A stretch of DNA of 64,000 nt, from positions 1 to 64,000 of the forward strand of contig DDYF01000013.1 in assembly GCA_002347645.1 (NCBI GenBank). The letters are read 5' to 3'. The DNA comes from Thermoleophilia bacterium UBA2241 (GTDB taxonomy: Bacteria > Actinomycetota > Thermoleophilia > UBA2241). Below are positions 25,073 to 32,741 of this stretch, one piece after another (positions within the stretch are counted from its first letter, which is position 1; every line of letters begins with the position of its first letter). A program made the translations under genes and the position numbers. Below the pieces are notes generated by a model that saw nothing but the letters and a program-made list of their open reading frames with translations, was not told the DNA's origin and did not search any database.

Positions 25073-25584
25073 CGGGTCCACCGGGCGGTCGCCCGAAAGC
25101 CGGTCGCGTGGCGGTCAAACGCGATGACCTCTCTGTGGCGCAGAAGGCGCTCCGCTCGCTGGGCGTGGGCGTCATCCTCGCGACGGCCGTCCTCGCCACC
25201 GGGCTGACCGTCCGCTATCTCTCCGGCGACGGCGGAAGCGCGTCGACGCGTCTTGCTCTGGCGATCTCCATGGTCGGCGCATCGGTGGCGTGCTTCGCGA
25301 TGCTGGTCGACGCCTTCGACTTCTGGCTGCTCGGCCGGCGCATGACGCCGTTCAGCGTCAAGATGACGAGGTCGCTCGTCTTCGTCGCCATGCTCGTGGC
25401 CATCGGTCTGAGCCTCGCCGTCGCGGGGACCGCGTTACTGCTCGTGCTGACGCCGGCACTGATGATCTACCTGTTCGGCGTGGCGCGGCGCCGGCCACCG
25501 GCCACCGGCCGCCCGTCGGGCGCGGTCTCGCGTGGCGCGGCGCGGACGTCACGCCAGAAGCGCGGGGGGAAGACGCGTAGATGA
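25069..25584 (+). CDS. Small membrane protein coupled to the preceding one
   Basis: A 171-residue protein if started at TTG 25069, which overlaps the previous stop in TTGA; GTG 25108 is the alternative. Hydrophobic segments occupy about residues 30-48, 58-80 and 99-135, then a basic tail ends in QKRGGKTRR, like the upstream neighbour. Function unknown. A 23-bp perfect hairpin stands 85 nt downstream. Confidence 0.5.
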   Translation: MTGPPGGRPKAGRVAVKRDDLSVAQKALRSLGVGVILATAVLATGLTVRYLSGDGGSASTRLALAISMVGASVACFAMLVDAFDFWLLGRRMTPFSVKMTRSLVFVAMLVAIGLSLAVAGTALLLVLTPALMIYLFGVARRRPPATGRPSGAVSRGAARTSRQKRGGKTRR

Positions 25585-25668
25585 GGCGCCACGGGCGTCG
25601 CGGCAGCCGCGGCGCCTGACGGACGCCTGTCTCACGCCCGTTCACATTTCTTAACGTCACGGACGGCC

Positions 25669-25716
25669 CGCGCGGCAGGGGCGGCGGGCGCCAGCGCCCG
25701 CCGCCCCTGCCGCGCG
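25669..25716. terminator. 23-bp perfect hairpin without T-tract
   Basis: Arms 25669-25691 and 25694-25716 are exact reverse complements, all G/C except one A/T pair, with essentially no loop. It lies after the membrane-protein pair. Confidence 0.6.
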
Positions 25717-25844
25717 CGAACCCCGTGTACGGCGAGGCTGCGGACGGGCGGCAGCGCGGCCCTGCGCGGCTGCCGGGCCGTCGCCGCGCGCCCGGACCGC
25801 CCCCGTCCCGCGACAAAGGATCCTGCACGCGCGCTAACTTCGGT

Positions 25845-25873
25845 CTGAAGAAGGGCCGGGAATCTTCTACAAT
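25845..25873 (+). promoter_or_regulatory. Candidate promoter of the saccharopine-dehydrogenase-like gene
   Basis: CTGAAG (25845-25850) and TACAAT (25868-25873) are 17 bp apart. The -10 is one mismatch from consensus; the -35 is weak. The predicted leader is about 130 nt. Confidence 0.4.
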
Positions 25874-26008
25874 GTCCCTCACGGCGCCCGCAGGGGGCTT
25901 TCAGTGCTCGGGCCCACCTCGCCGTCTGAGGCCGTCGCGGCACGCGACCTCCCGGGCTCGAGAGCGGGCGCGGACACGACGTCCTGACGGACCTGGAGGA
26001 ACGCAGTG

Positions 26009-27307
26009 ATGAAGGCACTCATCGTGGGCACCGGCGGTGTCGGCCAGTCGATCGCCGCCATCGCGAAGCGCCGCGACCCCAAGGGCGAGTGGCTCGAGAA
26101 GATGGTCATGGCCGACTACGACGCGGCACGCCCCGAGGAGCTCTGCGCCAGGCTGGATGACCCGCGCTTCGTCGCCGCGCAGGTGGATGCCGGCGATCCG
26201 GACGCCGTCGCGGCGCTTGCCCAGGCGCACGGCGTCGACATCATCTGCAACCTCTGCGCCCCCACCTTCAACCCGCCGCTGCTCCAGGCCGCTCTCAAGG
26301 CCAAGACCCACTACCTCGACACGGCGATGACGCTCTCCGAGCCGCATCCGACCGACCCGTTCCACAAGGTGGGCAAGAAGCTCGGCGACGACGAGTACGC
26401 GCTCAGCCCCGAGTTCGAGAAGATCGGCAAGTACGCCTTCGCCGGGTTCGGGGTCGAGCCCGGTATGGCCGACTTCTTCGCCCGCTACGCCGCCGACCAC
26501 CTGTTCGACGAGGTCGACGAGATCGGCATCCGCGACGGCGCCAACCTTGAGATCCCGGGCGCCAAGGGCATCAGCTTCGGCTTCAGCGTCTGGACGACGA
26601 TCGAGGAGTGCAACAACCCGGCCATCGTCTACGAGAACGGCGAGATCCACACCATAGAGCCGTTCGCCGAGCTCGAGAAGTTCTGGCTGCCCGAGGGCAT
26701 CGGCGAGGTCGAGGTCGGCCACGTCGAGCACGAAGAGGTCGTGCAGATCGCCCACAACGCCGACCGTCTCAAGGGCGTCAAGAAGGCGACCTTCAAGTAC
26801 GCGCTGGGCGACGAGTTCATGCAGGCCATGGAGGTCTTCCGTTCGGTCAACATCGACAAGACCTACAAGGTCAAGGTCGGCGACTGCGAGGTCTCGCCGC
26901 GCGACGTGGTCGCCGCCGCCGCGCCCGACCCGAACGAGATCGGCAAGAAGTACGTGGGCAAGACGGCAGCCGGTACCTACGTCGTCGGCAAGAAGGACGG
27001 CATGGAGCGCAAGGTCTACCTCTACCAGGTCGCCGACAACAAGGAGTGCGTGGAGAAGTACGGCACCCAGGTCGTCGTCGCGCAGACCGCCTTCACGCCC
27101 GTCATCACGCTCGAGCTCCTCGCCAAGGGCAGCTTCGGCAGCAAGCCCGGCGACCCGAAGAGCGGCGTACAGAACCCCGAGGCGTTCAACGCCGACGACT
27201 ACGTCGCCCTCATGCCGGCATACGAGTTCCCCGGCGGGCTGCTCGAGATCGAGTCGGAGTACAAGCTCGCCAAGGACCGCGAGGCGCTGCTCGACCTCGC
27301 CAAGTAA
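26009..27307 (+). CDS. Saccharopine dehydrogenase family oxidoreductase
   Basis: 432 residues from ATG 26009 (GGAGGA 8 nt upstream; a GTG directly before it is less likely). The N-terminal Rossmann loop ALIVGTGGVGQSIAAIA binds NAD(P). VEPGMADFFARYAADH and FSVWTTIEECNNPAI match the C-terminal part of saccharopine-reductase and carboxynorspermidine-dehydrogenase-like proteins. Such enzymes reduce an imine formed between an aldehyde and an amino acid or amine. Which substrate is used cannot be read from sequence. Its position downstream of the GcvP-like/SDR genes makes an amino-acid role plausible. It ends at two hairpins. Confidence 0.75.
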   Translation: MKALIVGTGGVGQSIAAIAKRRDPKGEWLEKMVMADYDAARPEELCARLDDPRFVAAQVDAGDPDAVAALAQAHGVDIICNLCAPTFNPPLLQAALKAKTHYLDTAMTLSEPHPTDPFHKVGKKLGDDEYALSPEFEKIGKYAFAGFGVEPGMADFFARYAADHLFDEVDEIGIRDGANLEIPGAKGISFGFSVWTTIEECNNPAIVYENGEIHTIEPFAELEKFWLPEGIGEVEVGHVEHEEVVQIAHNADRLKGVKKATFKYALGDEFMQAMEVFRSVNIDKTYKVKVGDCEVSPRDVVAAAAPDPNEIGKKYVGKTAAGTYVVGKKDGMERKVYLYQVADNKECVEKYGTQVVVAQTAFTPVITLELLAKGSFGSKPGDPKSGVQNPEAFNADDYVALMPAYEFPGGLLEIESEYKLAKDREALLDLAK

Positions 27308-27320
27308 GGCCTCCCGGGAC

Positions 27321-27347
27321 CGCGCGGCGCCGGACCGGCGCCGCGCG
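27321..27347. terminator. 13-bp hairpin after the saccharopine-dehydrogenase-like gene
   Basis: Arms 27321-27333 and 27335-27347 are exact reverse complements. It stands 14 nt after the stop codon; there is no T-tract. Confidence 0.55.
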
Positions 27348-27364
27348 GCGAAAGCCCCTGGTCC

Positions 27365-27397
27365 GTGGCCCGCCGCCCCTCCCGGGTGGCGGGCCAC
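27365..27397. terminator. Second hairpin in the convergent gap
   Basis: GTGGCCCGCC (27365-27374) pairs with GGCGGGCCAC (27388-27397). It is just beyond the 3' end of the reverse-strand diguanylate cyclase, so it probably serves that gene. Confidence 0.5.
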
Positions 27398-27403
27398 ACG
27401 TCG

Positions 27404-29761
27404 TCAGGAGACCTGGACCCTGTCCTTGCCGGTCCGCTTCGCCGCGTAGAGGGCGGCGTCGGCGCGCGCGACGAGTTCGTCCATGCGCTGCGTTCCCGGG
27501 CCGAGCGAGGCGACGCCGACGCTGACCGTGACGTGGACCGGCGCGCCTTCGAGGCCGATGTTGAAGCCGCACGCGGCGATGCGGCGGCGAAGGCGCTCGG
27601 CGAGCGCCACAGCGCCCTCCGCGTGCCCGTCGCCGCCGGGCGCGTCGTCCGGCCGCTGGCCGGCGGTCGTGTTAGGCAAGATCACGCAAAACTCCTCGCC
27701 GCCGTACCTCGCCGCGAGATCGCCTCCCCGGCGCAGTTCGTCGCGCAGCAGCCGGCCGATCTGGCGAAGGACCTCGTCCCCTGCCGGGTGACCGCACGTG
27801 TCGTTGAGGCGCTTGAAGTCGTCGATGTCGAACATGAGCAGCGACAGCGGCGTGCCCGCGCGGCGCGCGCGCGCGACCTCCTCTTCGAGGCGGTCGTAGA
27901 AGTGGCGATGGTTGGCGAGCCCGGTGAGGCCGTCCTTCGTCGCCTGGTCTTCGATCTGCGCATACAGGCGTGCGTTGTTGAGCGCGATCGCCGCGTGCTC
28001 GCCCAAGGCGCGGGCGAACGACAGCTCGCCCTCGGCGAAGCGGCGCCGGCGCGACCGGGCGGCGAGCCGCATGGCGCCGAGCGTCTGCTTCTCGATGCGG
28101 AACGGCACCCACAGAGCGGTCTCTTCGCCGGCGGCTGCCATACGGGTCGCCACCTCGGCTTGCAGCGCGGCGTCGCCGCGCTGCTGGACGACCGGCTCGC
28201 CGCGCTCCATGGCATCGATGATGTCGGCGTCGGCGAGCGGCAGGTCGTCGTCGGCCCTGACGGCGTCGATCGCGCCGCCGCTCGCGCTCTGACCGGTGAC
28301 CGCACGGAGCGCCGACAGGCTGTCGCCGACCGGCTCGTACATCACCGCTACGTCGACCAGCAGTGCCTCGGTGGCGAGACGGGCCACGTCGCGCAGAAGC
28401 TGGACGCGGTCGAGGCGCGAGGCGATCACCCGTGTCGCCTGGGCGAGGGCTGCGACCCAGCGGTGCTGCTCCTCCTCGCGGCGGTGCAGGCGCGCGTTGT
28501 GCAGCGCCGCCGCCGCCTGCTCGCCGATGAGCGTGGCCATGCGCACTTCTTCCTGCGTGAACCGGCGCTCGTCCTGCGTCTCGATGAGGACCATCATGCC
28601 GAGGACCTCGTGGTGATACACGAGAGGGACGCTGAGCCAAGTCTTCTCCCCCCACCTGTCCATGGCGTCGCGGTCGCTCGCGCTCAGTCCGCGATCGGAG
28701 AGCGACTGCTGGACGACGATCCCCTCCTGCACCGCTCCGAGCCCGCCGGGGTAGTCGGCCATGGAGTAGGTCGCCCCGGCCAGGCTCTCGGCGACGCCCG
28801 GCGAGGGGTCGTGCTGATAGAGGACCCTGAAGGTCGCCGTCTCGTCCTCGGGCATGTACTCCCAGATCACGCTCTCGGGCGACCTGAGCGCCTCGGCCGC
28901 GGCGCACGCCACCTCGTGCAGGACGACGTCGTAGTCGATGCTCGAGGTGATGGAGCGGCTGGTGGTGAGCAGTGCGGCCAGCTCGTGGGACCGCTGCACG
29001 AGCTTCGCCACCACCTGCTGGCGTTCGATGGCGGCCGAGATCGAGCCCGCCGCCGAGACGAGGATGCCGGTCTCGGCCTCGCTCCAGAGCCTCGCATGGT
29101 CGCAACGGTCGAGACGCAGGAAGCCGTGAAAGGTACCGCCGACGAAGAGCGGCAGCAAGAGGATCGCCTCCACCATCTGCCCAGCGAGGCGCCGGGACGC
29201 ACGGTTGGGAAGGAACTCCGTCCGGCTGCCGAAGGCTTCGCCCGCTGCCAGTCGCTCGTAGAGCCCAGGGACGAAGTCGTCGTACGCCTCCGGCGCCATT
29301 GCGGCGGATCCGAGGAGGCTCAGATCGGCGACCACGGCGGCCTCAGCGTAGAGCGTGTGCTCCATGCGGCCGTCGGTGGCCGTCCCGTTGATGAAGGCGC
29401 AGACCCGGTCGGCGCCGGCCGCCGACATCAGCCGCTCCAGGGAGAGGCTGTAGACGTCGGCCTGAGGATCGGCGGTCAAGAGCCTGTACTGGAGGTCGTT
29501 GACGGCGGCACGCAGGACTTGGCCGTGCCCAACCTCCTCGATGTCGTGGCTCAGAGCCTCGGGGAACGCCGGCTCCGACGGGCCCCCGATGGTCACGTCC
29601 GCGACGAGCTCTGCGTGCCGGTCGCCGGACCTGCGACCGCGGGATTCCATCAAGCGTTCGTGCGTCAGTCGCGCCTTCCGCTCTGCCCATCCTGTCCGCG
29701 TCTCGACCAACTCCGTCTCCTGTCGTCCACCACTCGTATCGGTGCCGCCCGTCTCCGCCAT
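27404..29761 (-). CDS. GAF-domain diguanylate cyclase
   Basis: 785 residues from ATG 29761. An upstream start at 29815 lies inside a 14-bp hairpin and is unlikely. After about 65 residues come three GAF-like units (about 75-235, 240-415 and 425-590), then a complete GGDEF domain: DGLTGLANHRHFYDRL, FDIDDFKRLND and GGEEF, ending SVGVASLGPG. An RxxD inhibitory site (RGGD) precedes GGEEF by five residues, so product inhibition by c-di-GMP is expected. There is no membrane segment. Its intact catalytic region contrasts with the shortened GGDEF of the giant protein at 13788. Confidence 0.88.
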   Translation of the reverse strand: MAETGGTDTSGGRQETELVETRTGWAERKARLTHERLMESRGRRSGDRHAELVADVTIGGPSEPAFPEALSHDIEEVGHGQVLRAAVNDLQYRLLTADPQADVYSLSLERLMSAAGADRVCAFINGTATDGRMEHTLYAEAAVVADLSLLGSAAMAPEAYDDFVPGLYERLAAGEAFGSRTEFLPNRASRRLAGQMVEAILLLPLFVGGTFHGFLRLDRCDHARLWSEAETGILVSAAGSISAAIERQQVVAKLVQRSHELAALLTTSRSITSSIDYDVVLHEVACAAAEALRSPESVIWEYMPEDETATFRVLYQHDPSPGVAESLAGATYSMADYPGGLGAVQEGIVVQQSLSDRGLSASDRDAMDRWGEKTWLSVPLVYHHEVLGMMVLIETQDERRFTQEEVRMATLIGEQAAAALHNARLHRREEEQHRWVAALAQATRVIASRLDRVQLLRDVARLATEALLVDVAVMYEPVGDSLSALRAVTGQSASGGAIDAVRADDDLPLADADIIDAMERGEPVVQQRGDAALQAEVATRMAAAGEETALWVPFRIEKQTLGAMRLAARSRRRRFAEGELSFARALGEHAAIALNNARLYAQIEDQATKDGLTGLANHRHFYDRLEEEVARARRAGTPLSLLMFDIDDFKRLNDTCGHPAGDEVLRQIGRLLRDELRRGGDLAARYGGEEFCVILPNTTAGQRPDDAPGGDGHAEGAVALAERLRRRIAACGFNIGLEGAPVHVTVSVGVASLGPGTQRMDELVARADAALYAAKRTGKDRVQVS

Positions 29762-29800
29762 GAGGGAGGCCCAACGGATGTACCCCCCTGTGGCAGGGGG

Positions 29801-29830
29801 GCGGGGGCGGCGCAACTGCGCCGCCCCCGC
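29801..29830. terminator. 14-bp hairpin upstream of the diguanylate cyclase
   Basis: Arms 29801-29814 and 29817-29830 match exactly. On the reverse strand it lies between the small open frame at 29872 and the cyclase start, so it may end transcription from upstream or lie in the cyclase leader. Confidence 0.45.
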
Positions 29831-29871
29831 CGCTTCCTGTCCGCCGGCCGGTCCGCACGCCGGTTGCCGCC

Positions 29872-29976
29872 TCAGTCCTCCTCTTCACTGTGGCTTCGCC
29901 AGGACTCGTCGCGGGCGACTGTGAGATCGCCCTCGCCCTCGTCGCGCGCCTTCTTCAGGGACTTCGCGGTCGGCAT
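29872..29976 (-). CDS. Possible 34-residue charged protein
   Basis: ATG at 29976 to TGA at 29872 encodes 34 residues beginning MPTAKSLKKARDEGEG and ending in an acidic SEEED. Third codon positions are mostly G/C, as in real genes here, but no ribosome site is seen. The frame can be extended upstream only into tRNA-Sec, which is not credible. Listed because the 336-bp gap between the cyclase start and tRNA-Sec holds nothing else gene-like apart from the hairpin. Confidence 0.25.
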   Translation of the reverse strand: MPTAKSLKKARDEGEGDLTVARDESWRSHSEEED

Positions 29977-30097
29977 CGCGCGGTCGGTGCCGAAGGCGCC
30001 GGCCACGTCGCGCTCGCGCACGTCCGTGCGGTGCACGCCGCCGCGCGCCTCTCTGGCTGCACGTCTCACCTGTGTGTGCCAAGATGAACGCTGCGGC

Positions 30098-30195
30098 GGA
30101 GCGGCTCCCGGTCCGGTGACCGGCGCGGTCTTCAAAACCGTCTGCGGGGCGGTGCTCCCGTCCTGGGTGGGTTCGACTCCCATGTCGCTCCGCCA
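30098..30195 (+). tRNA. selC: tRNA-Sec, anticodon UCA
   Basis: A 98-nt tRNA including encoded CCA. The 8-bp acceptor stem GGAGCGGC pairs with GTCGCTCC (one G-U). The D-stem is 6 bp with a 4-nt loop (CCGGTC-CGGT-GACCGG). The anticodon loop CTTCAAA gives UCA at 30132-30134. A long variable arm follows, then TTCGACT in the T loop, discriminator G30192 and CCA. The long acceptor and D stems are diagnostic for tRNA-Sec. It is 16 kb from selA/selB and stands alone. Confidence 0.96.
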
Positions 30196-30227
30196 GCCGA
30201 GGCCGGGCTACTGCCTGGGTACTGCCT

Positions 30228-30258
30228 GTCCGCCTACCGACCATCTGGGCAGGCGGAC
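30228..30258 (+). terminator. Hairpin downstream of tRNA-Sec
   Basis: GTCCGCCT (30228-30235) pairs with AGGCGGAC (30251-30258), 33 nt after the tRNA end. A short direct repeat (ACTGCCTG) precedes it. Confidence 0.4.
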
Positions 30259-30303
30259 GTCACCGCGAGGACCGACACCCTGCCGTTGTACCGCGCTTGA
30301 CAG

Positions 30304-30344
30304 ACTAGACAGGACTTTCGTTCTTGGAGTAAGTTGCGTCTAGT
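30304..30344 (+). promoter_or_regulatory. Promoter region of the AAA ATPase with a 7-bp inverted repeat
   Basis: ACTAGAC (30304-30310) and GTCTAGT (30338-30344) form an inverted repeat 27 bp apart. TTGACA (30297-30302) is a perfect -35 just before it, though no good -10 is found 17 bp on. The stretch is visibly AT-richer than its surroundings. AGGGAGG follows immediately before the GTG start. Confidence 0.35.
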
Positions 30345-30361
30345 TTGTAAAGGGAGGTCGC

Positions 30362-31561
30362 GTGGATCCTCGGAGAAACCCGTACGCCCCTGGCGCCGGG
30401 ACTAAGCCGCCCGCGCTGGTCGGACGCGATAAGCAGATCGAGTCGTTCGACGTCCTGCTCGAGCGGCTCGAGAACGGGTACGCGGAGCAGTCGATGATCA
30501 TCACCGGGCTGCGCGGGGTCGGCAAGACTGTGCTGCTCGACGTCTTCCGCGAGAAGGCCGAGGCGCGCGACTGGGCGACCGTGGAGTGGGAGGTCGAGAA
30601 GAAGGCGTCGTTCGCTCCCAGGGTCGCCGCCCAAGCGCGCAAGGCGCTGCTCCAGATCGCTCCCAAGGCGCGCTGGAAGGACCGCATGCTTCGCGCCGCT
30701 GCGACACTGAAGTCGTTCACCCTCACGTTCAATCCTGACGGTGCCATGACGGCGGGAGTCGACGTGGATGCTCTCCCCGGATCGGCGGACAGTGGGTCGC
30801 TCTCCGAGGACCTCGGCGATCTGTTCGTGGCCATCGGAGAAGCCGCTCGCGACCACGGCATCGGGGTCATCTTGCTCCTCGATGAGATCCAGTTCCTTCA
30901 GCCGGAGGAACTGGAGGGTCTGATCGTCGCCCTGCACAGGTGTTCGCGGCGCACCCTGCCCATCACGCTTGTCGGGGCAGGCCTGCCCCAGATGCCGCGG
31001 CTCGCGGGTGAGGCCAAGTCATACAGCGAGCGGTTGTTCCGCTTCGTTCGGATCGGCGCGCTGAGTGCTTCGAAGGACGCTCCCGACGCGCTCGTGCTTC
31101 CGGCCCGCGAGCTGGGTGTGGAGTACGAGCAGGACGCGATCGGTCACATCGTCACGTACACCGAAGGCTACCCCTACTTCCTCCAGGAGTACGGCCGCAT
31201 CGTCTGGGACGAGGCCCCCGCGTCGCCGATCTCCGAAGAGGACGTGACGTCCGTCCTTCCCATGGTCGAGGAGCGCCTCGACGAGAGCTTCTTCAGGGTG
31301 AGAGCAGAACGGACGACCGAGTTGGAGCTGAGGTACCTCTACGCCATGGCGGAACTCGGGCCGGAACCGCATCGAGCCACCGACGTGGCGCGGCGCGTCG
31401 GCCGCACGGTTGAGCAGGCCGGACCGATCCGCTCCCGTCTCATCGACAAGGGCCTCCTGTACACGCCCGGGCACGGCCTCGCCGCGTTCACGGTGCCACA
31501 GTTCGACCGGTATATGATCCGCCGTCACTCAGGCCTTGCGGGAGGCGTGGGCCGGGCGTGA
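30362..31561 (+). CDS. AAA-type ATPase with C-terminal winged helix
   Basis: 399 residues from GTG 30362 with AGGGAGG just upstream. Walker A GLRGVGKT (about residue 49) and Walker B ILLLDEIQ (about 176) lie in an ATPase core like those of Orc1/Cdc6-like and archaeal-type ATPases (VGRDKQIESFDVLLERLENG before Walker A). The last 80 residues look like a winged helix (ATDVARRVGRTVEQAGPIRSRL). Stand-alone copies are common in actinobacteria and their role is unknown. It follows tRNA-Sec, but I found no integrase and no second copy of the tRNA 3' end. Confidence 0.75.
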   Translation: MDPRRNPYAPGAGTKPPALVGRDKQIESFDVLLERLENGYAEQSMIITGLRGVGKTVLLDVFREKAEARDWATVEWEVEKKASFAPRVAAQARKALLQIAPKARWKDRMLRAAATLKSFTLTFNPDGAMTAGVDVDALPGSADSGSLSEDLGDLFVAIGEAARDHGIGVILLLDEIQFLQPEELEGLIVALHRCSRRTLPITLVGAGLPQMPRLAGEAKSYSERLFRFVRIGALSASKDAPDALVLPARELGVEYEQDAIGHIVTYTEGYPYFLQEYGRIVWDEAPASPISEEDVTSVLPMVEERLDESFFRVRAERTTELELRYLYAMAELGPEPHRATDVARRVGRTVEQAGPIRSRLIDKGLLYTPGHGLAAFTVPQFDRYMIRRHSGLAGGVGRA

Positions 31562-31588
31562 TGCGGGAGGGCACCGACGCCGGGGGGC

Positions 31589-32551
31589 TCAGAGCTCCAT
31601 CGCGGGCGCGATGCGCTTCTCGTAGAACTCGATGCGGCGCACCTCGGTCATGCCGGCGCGGCGGTAGAGGTCGAGGGCCTCGACGGCGACGTCGAGCTCC
31701 ACGGCGAGGACCGCTCTGTGCGCCCCGCGCCGGCGCAGCACGGCGAAGGCGCCGCGCAACAACGCGCCGCCGACGCCGCGTCCCTGCCACGAGGGGCGCA
31801 CGGCGAGGCGTTCGATGACGCCGCGTCCGCCGGTGAGCGAGTTGATGGTCACCCCGGCGACCTCGTCGCCCTCGCAGGCCAGCAACCACAAGTAGGGGTC
31901 CGCGCGCGGGTCGGCGACGACATCGCGGCTCCAGTCCCCGGCGTCTGCGCCGAGGTCGCCGCTGTCTTCGCCGAAGGCCTCGACGAGGGCCGTGTAGACG
32001 GCGAGGTCGTCGACGCCGCGCCGGAAGCTGCGGGGCTCGATGCCCGGGGGCCAGTCGGGCTCGGCGATCTCGTCGTCGAGCGCCTTCTCCATACGTGAGA
32101 ACACCGCGATGCGACGGTAGCCGGCCTGCGCGAAGAGGTCGCGCTCGGCCGTGTTGTCGGCGCCGGTCCACGTGTGGAGCACCCCCGGCCCCTTGCTGCG
32201 TTCGGTGGCGGCGGCGCGGACCCGCTCCTCGAGACGCCCGAGGAGGTAGGCGGCGACACCTCGGCCATAGTAGTCAGGGTGGACGGTGAAGTTGCCCTCG
32301 AACTGTCCCCCCACGCCGGCCTCGCGCACGGCGCCGAAGGCGATCACGTGCCCGTCTTCCGTCTGCACCAGCCAGGCGTCGCGCTCGAGGTCGAACCGCG
32401 GTGCGCGCCACTTGCGCAGCACGCTCGCGCGGCTGATCTCCGTCTCGCCCTGGAAGGCCTCCTGCGACGCTGCCACGAGCGCGGCCACCGCGGCGGCGTC
32501 CGCGGGCCCCGCGCGACGCACCTCGAACCCTTGCGGCAACTCCCGATCCAT
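31589..32551 (-). CDS. GNAT acetyltransferase with two GNAT domains
   Basis: 320 residues from ATG 32551. Two N-acetyltransferase folds occur in tandem: the first (about 8-165) has NFTVHPDYYGRGVAAYLLG, the second (about 180-320) has LAVRPSWQGRGVGGALLRG, both with the acetyl-CoA-binding R/QGxGxG/A loop. Proteins of this layout (mycothiol-synthase-like) acetylate small amines or antibiotics. I see no specific pointer to MshD and no other mycothiol genes, so the substrate is open. The upstream gap contains a 25-bp tandem repeat. Confidence 0.75.
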   Translation of the reverse strand: MDRELPQGFEVRRAGPADAAAVAALVAASQEAFQGETEISRASVLRKWRAPRFDLERDAWLVQTEDGHVIAFGAVREAGVGGQFEGNFTVHPDYYGRGVAAYLLGRLEERVRAAATERSKGPGVLHTWTGADNTAERDLFAQAGYRRIAVFSRMEKALDDEIAEPDWPPGIEPRSFRRGVDDLAVYTALVEAFGEDSGDLGADAGDWSRDVVADPRADPYLWLLACEGDEVAGVTINSLTGGRGVIERLAVRPSWQGRGVGGALLRGAFAVLRRRGAHRAVLAVELDVAVEALDLYRRAGMTEVRRIEFYEKRIAPAMEL

Positions 32552-32602
32552 GGCCTCGCTTTCAGAAAGCACGGCGATCGTCTCGTCGGCGCCAACTCTA
32601 CA

Positions 32603-32652
32603 CGGCGTGCCTCTCGTCGGCGCCGTGCGGCGTGCCTCTCGTCGGCGCCGTG
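32603..32652. repeat. Two perfect 25-bp tandem copies
   Basis: 32603-32627 and 32628-32652 are identical. A 13-bp partial copy (TCTCGTCGGCGCC) sits at 32581-32593. They lie in the divergent gap between the acetyltransferase and the SGNH-like gene. Too few copies for a CRISPR array. Confidence 0.8.
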
Positions 32653-32679
32653 CGACGGGTGGGCCGCTGTGACGCGCGG

Positions 32680-32733
32680 TATCATGGGTGCCCTGACAGG
32701 CGACCGGCGCCCCGCGACGAGATCGCGGGGCGC
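32680..32733 (+). promoter_or_regulatory. -10 box and leader hairpin of the SGNH-like gene
   Basis: TATCAT (32680-32685) is a plausible -10. The roughly 50-nt leader contains an 11-bp perfect hairpin (32707-32717 with 32723-32733, loop CGAGA) ending 8 nt before the GTG start, so it may influence translation. Confidence 0.4.
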
Positions 32734-32741
32734 ACCCCGAC

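Larger units (their letters stand above)
25585..26008. other. 424-bp intergenic region with hairpin and promoter
   Basis: It holds the perfect hairpin at 25669-25716, a candidate promoter at 25845-25873 and the ribosome site GGAGGA at 25995-26000. I see no convincing reading frame or RNA gene in the rest. The 120 nt between promoter and start could be a leader; no known riboswitch pattern was recognised. Confidence 0.5.

Noticed and set aside
29977..30183. Extended reverse-strand frame across tRNA-Sec
   Set aside because: It would translate the complement of the tRNA; only the short part at 29872-29976 was kept, with low confidence.
30196..31561. Prophage or integrative element at tRNA-Sec
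   Set aside because: No integrase, structural gene or repeated tRNA end seen; kept only as an open observation.
32581..32652. CRISPR-like repeats
   Set aside because: Only two full tandem copies without spacers, so a simple tandem duplication.
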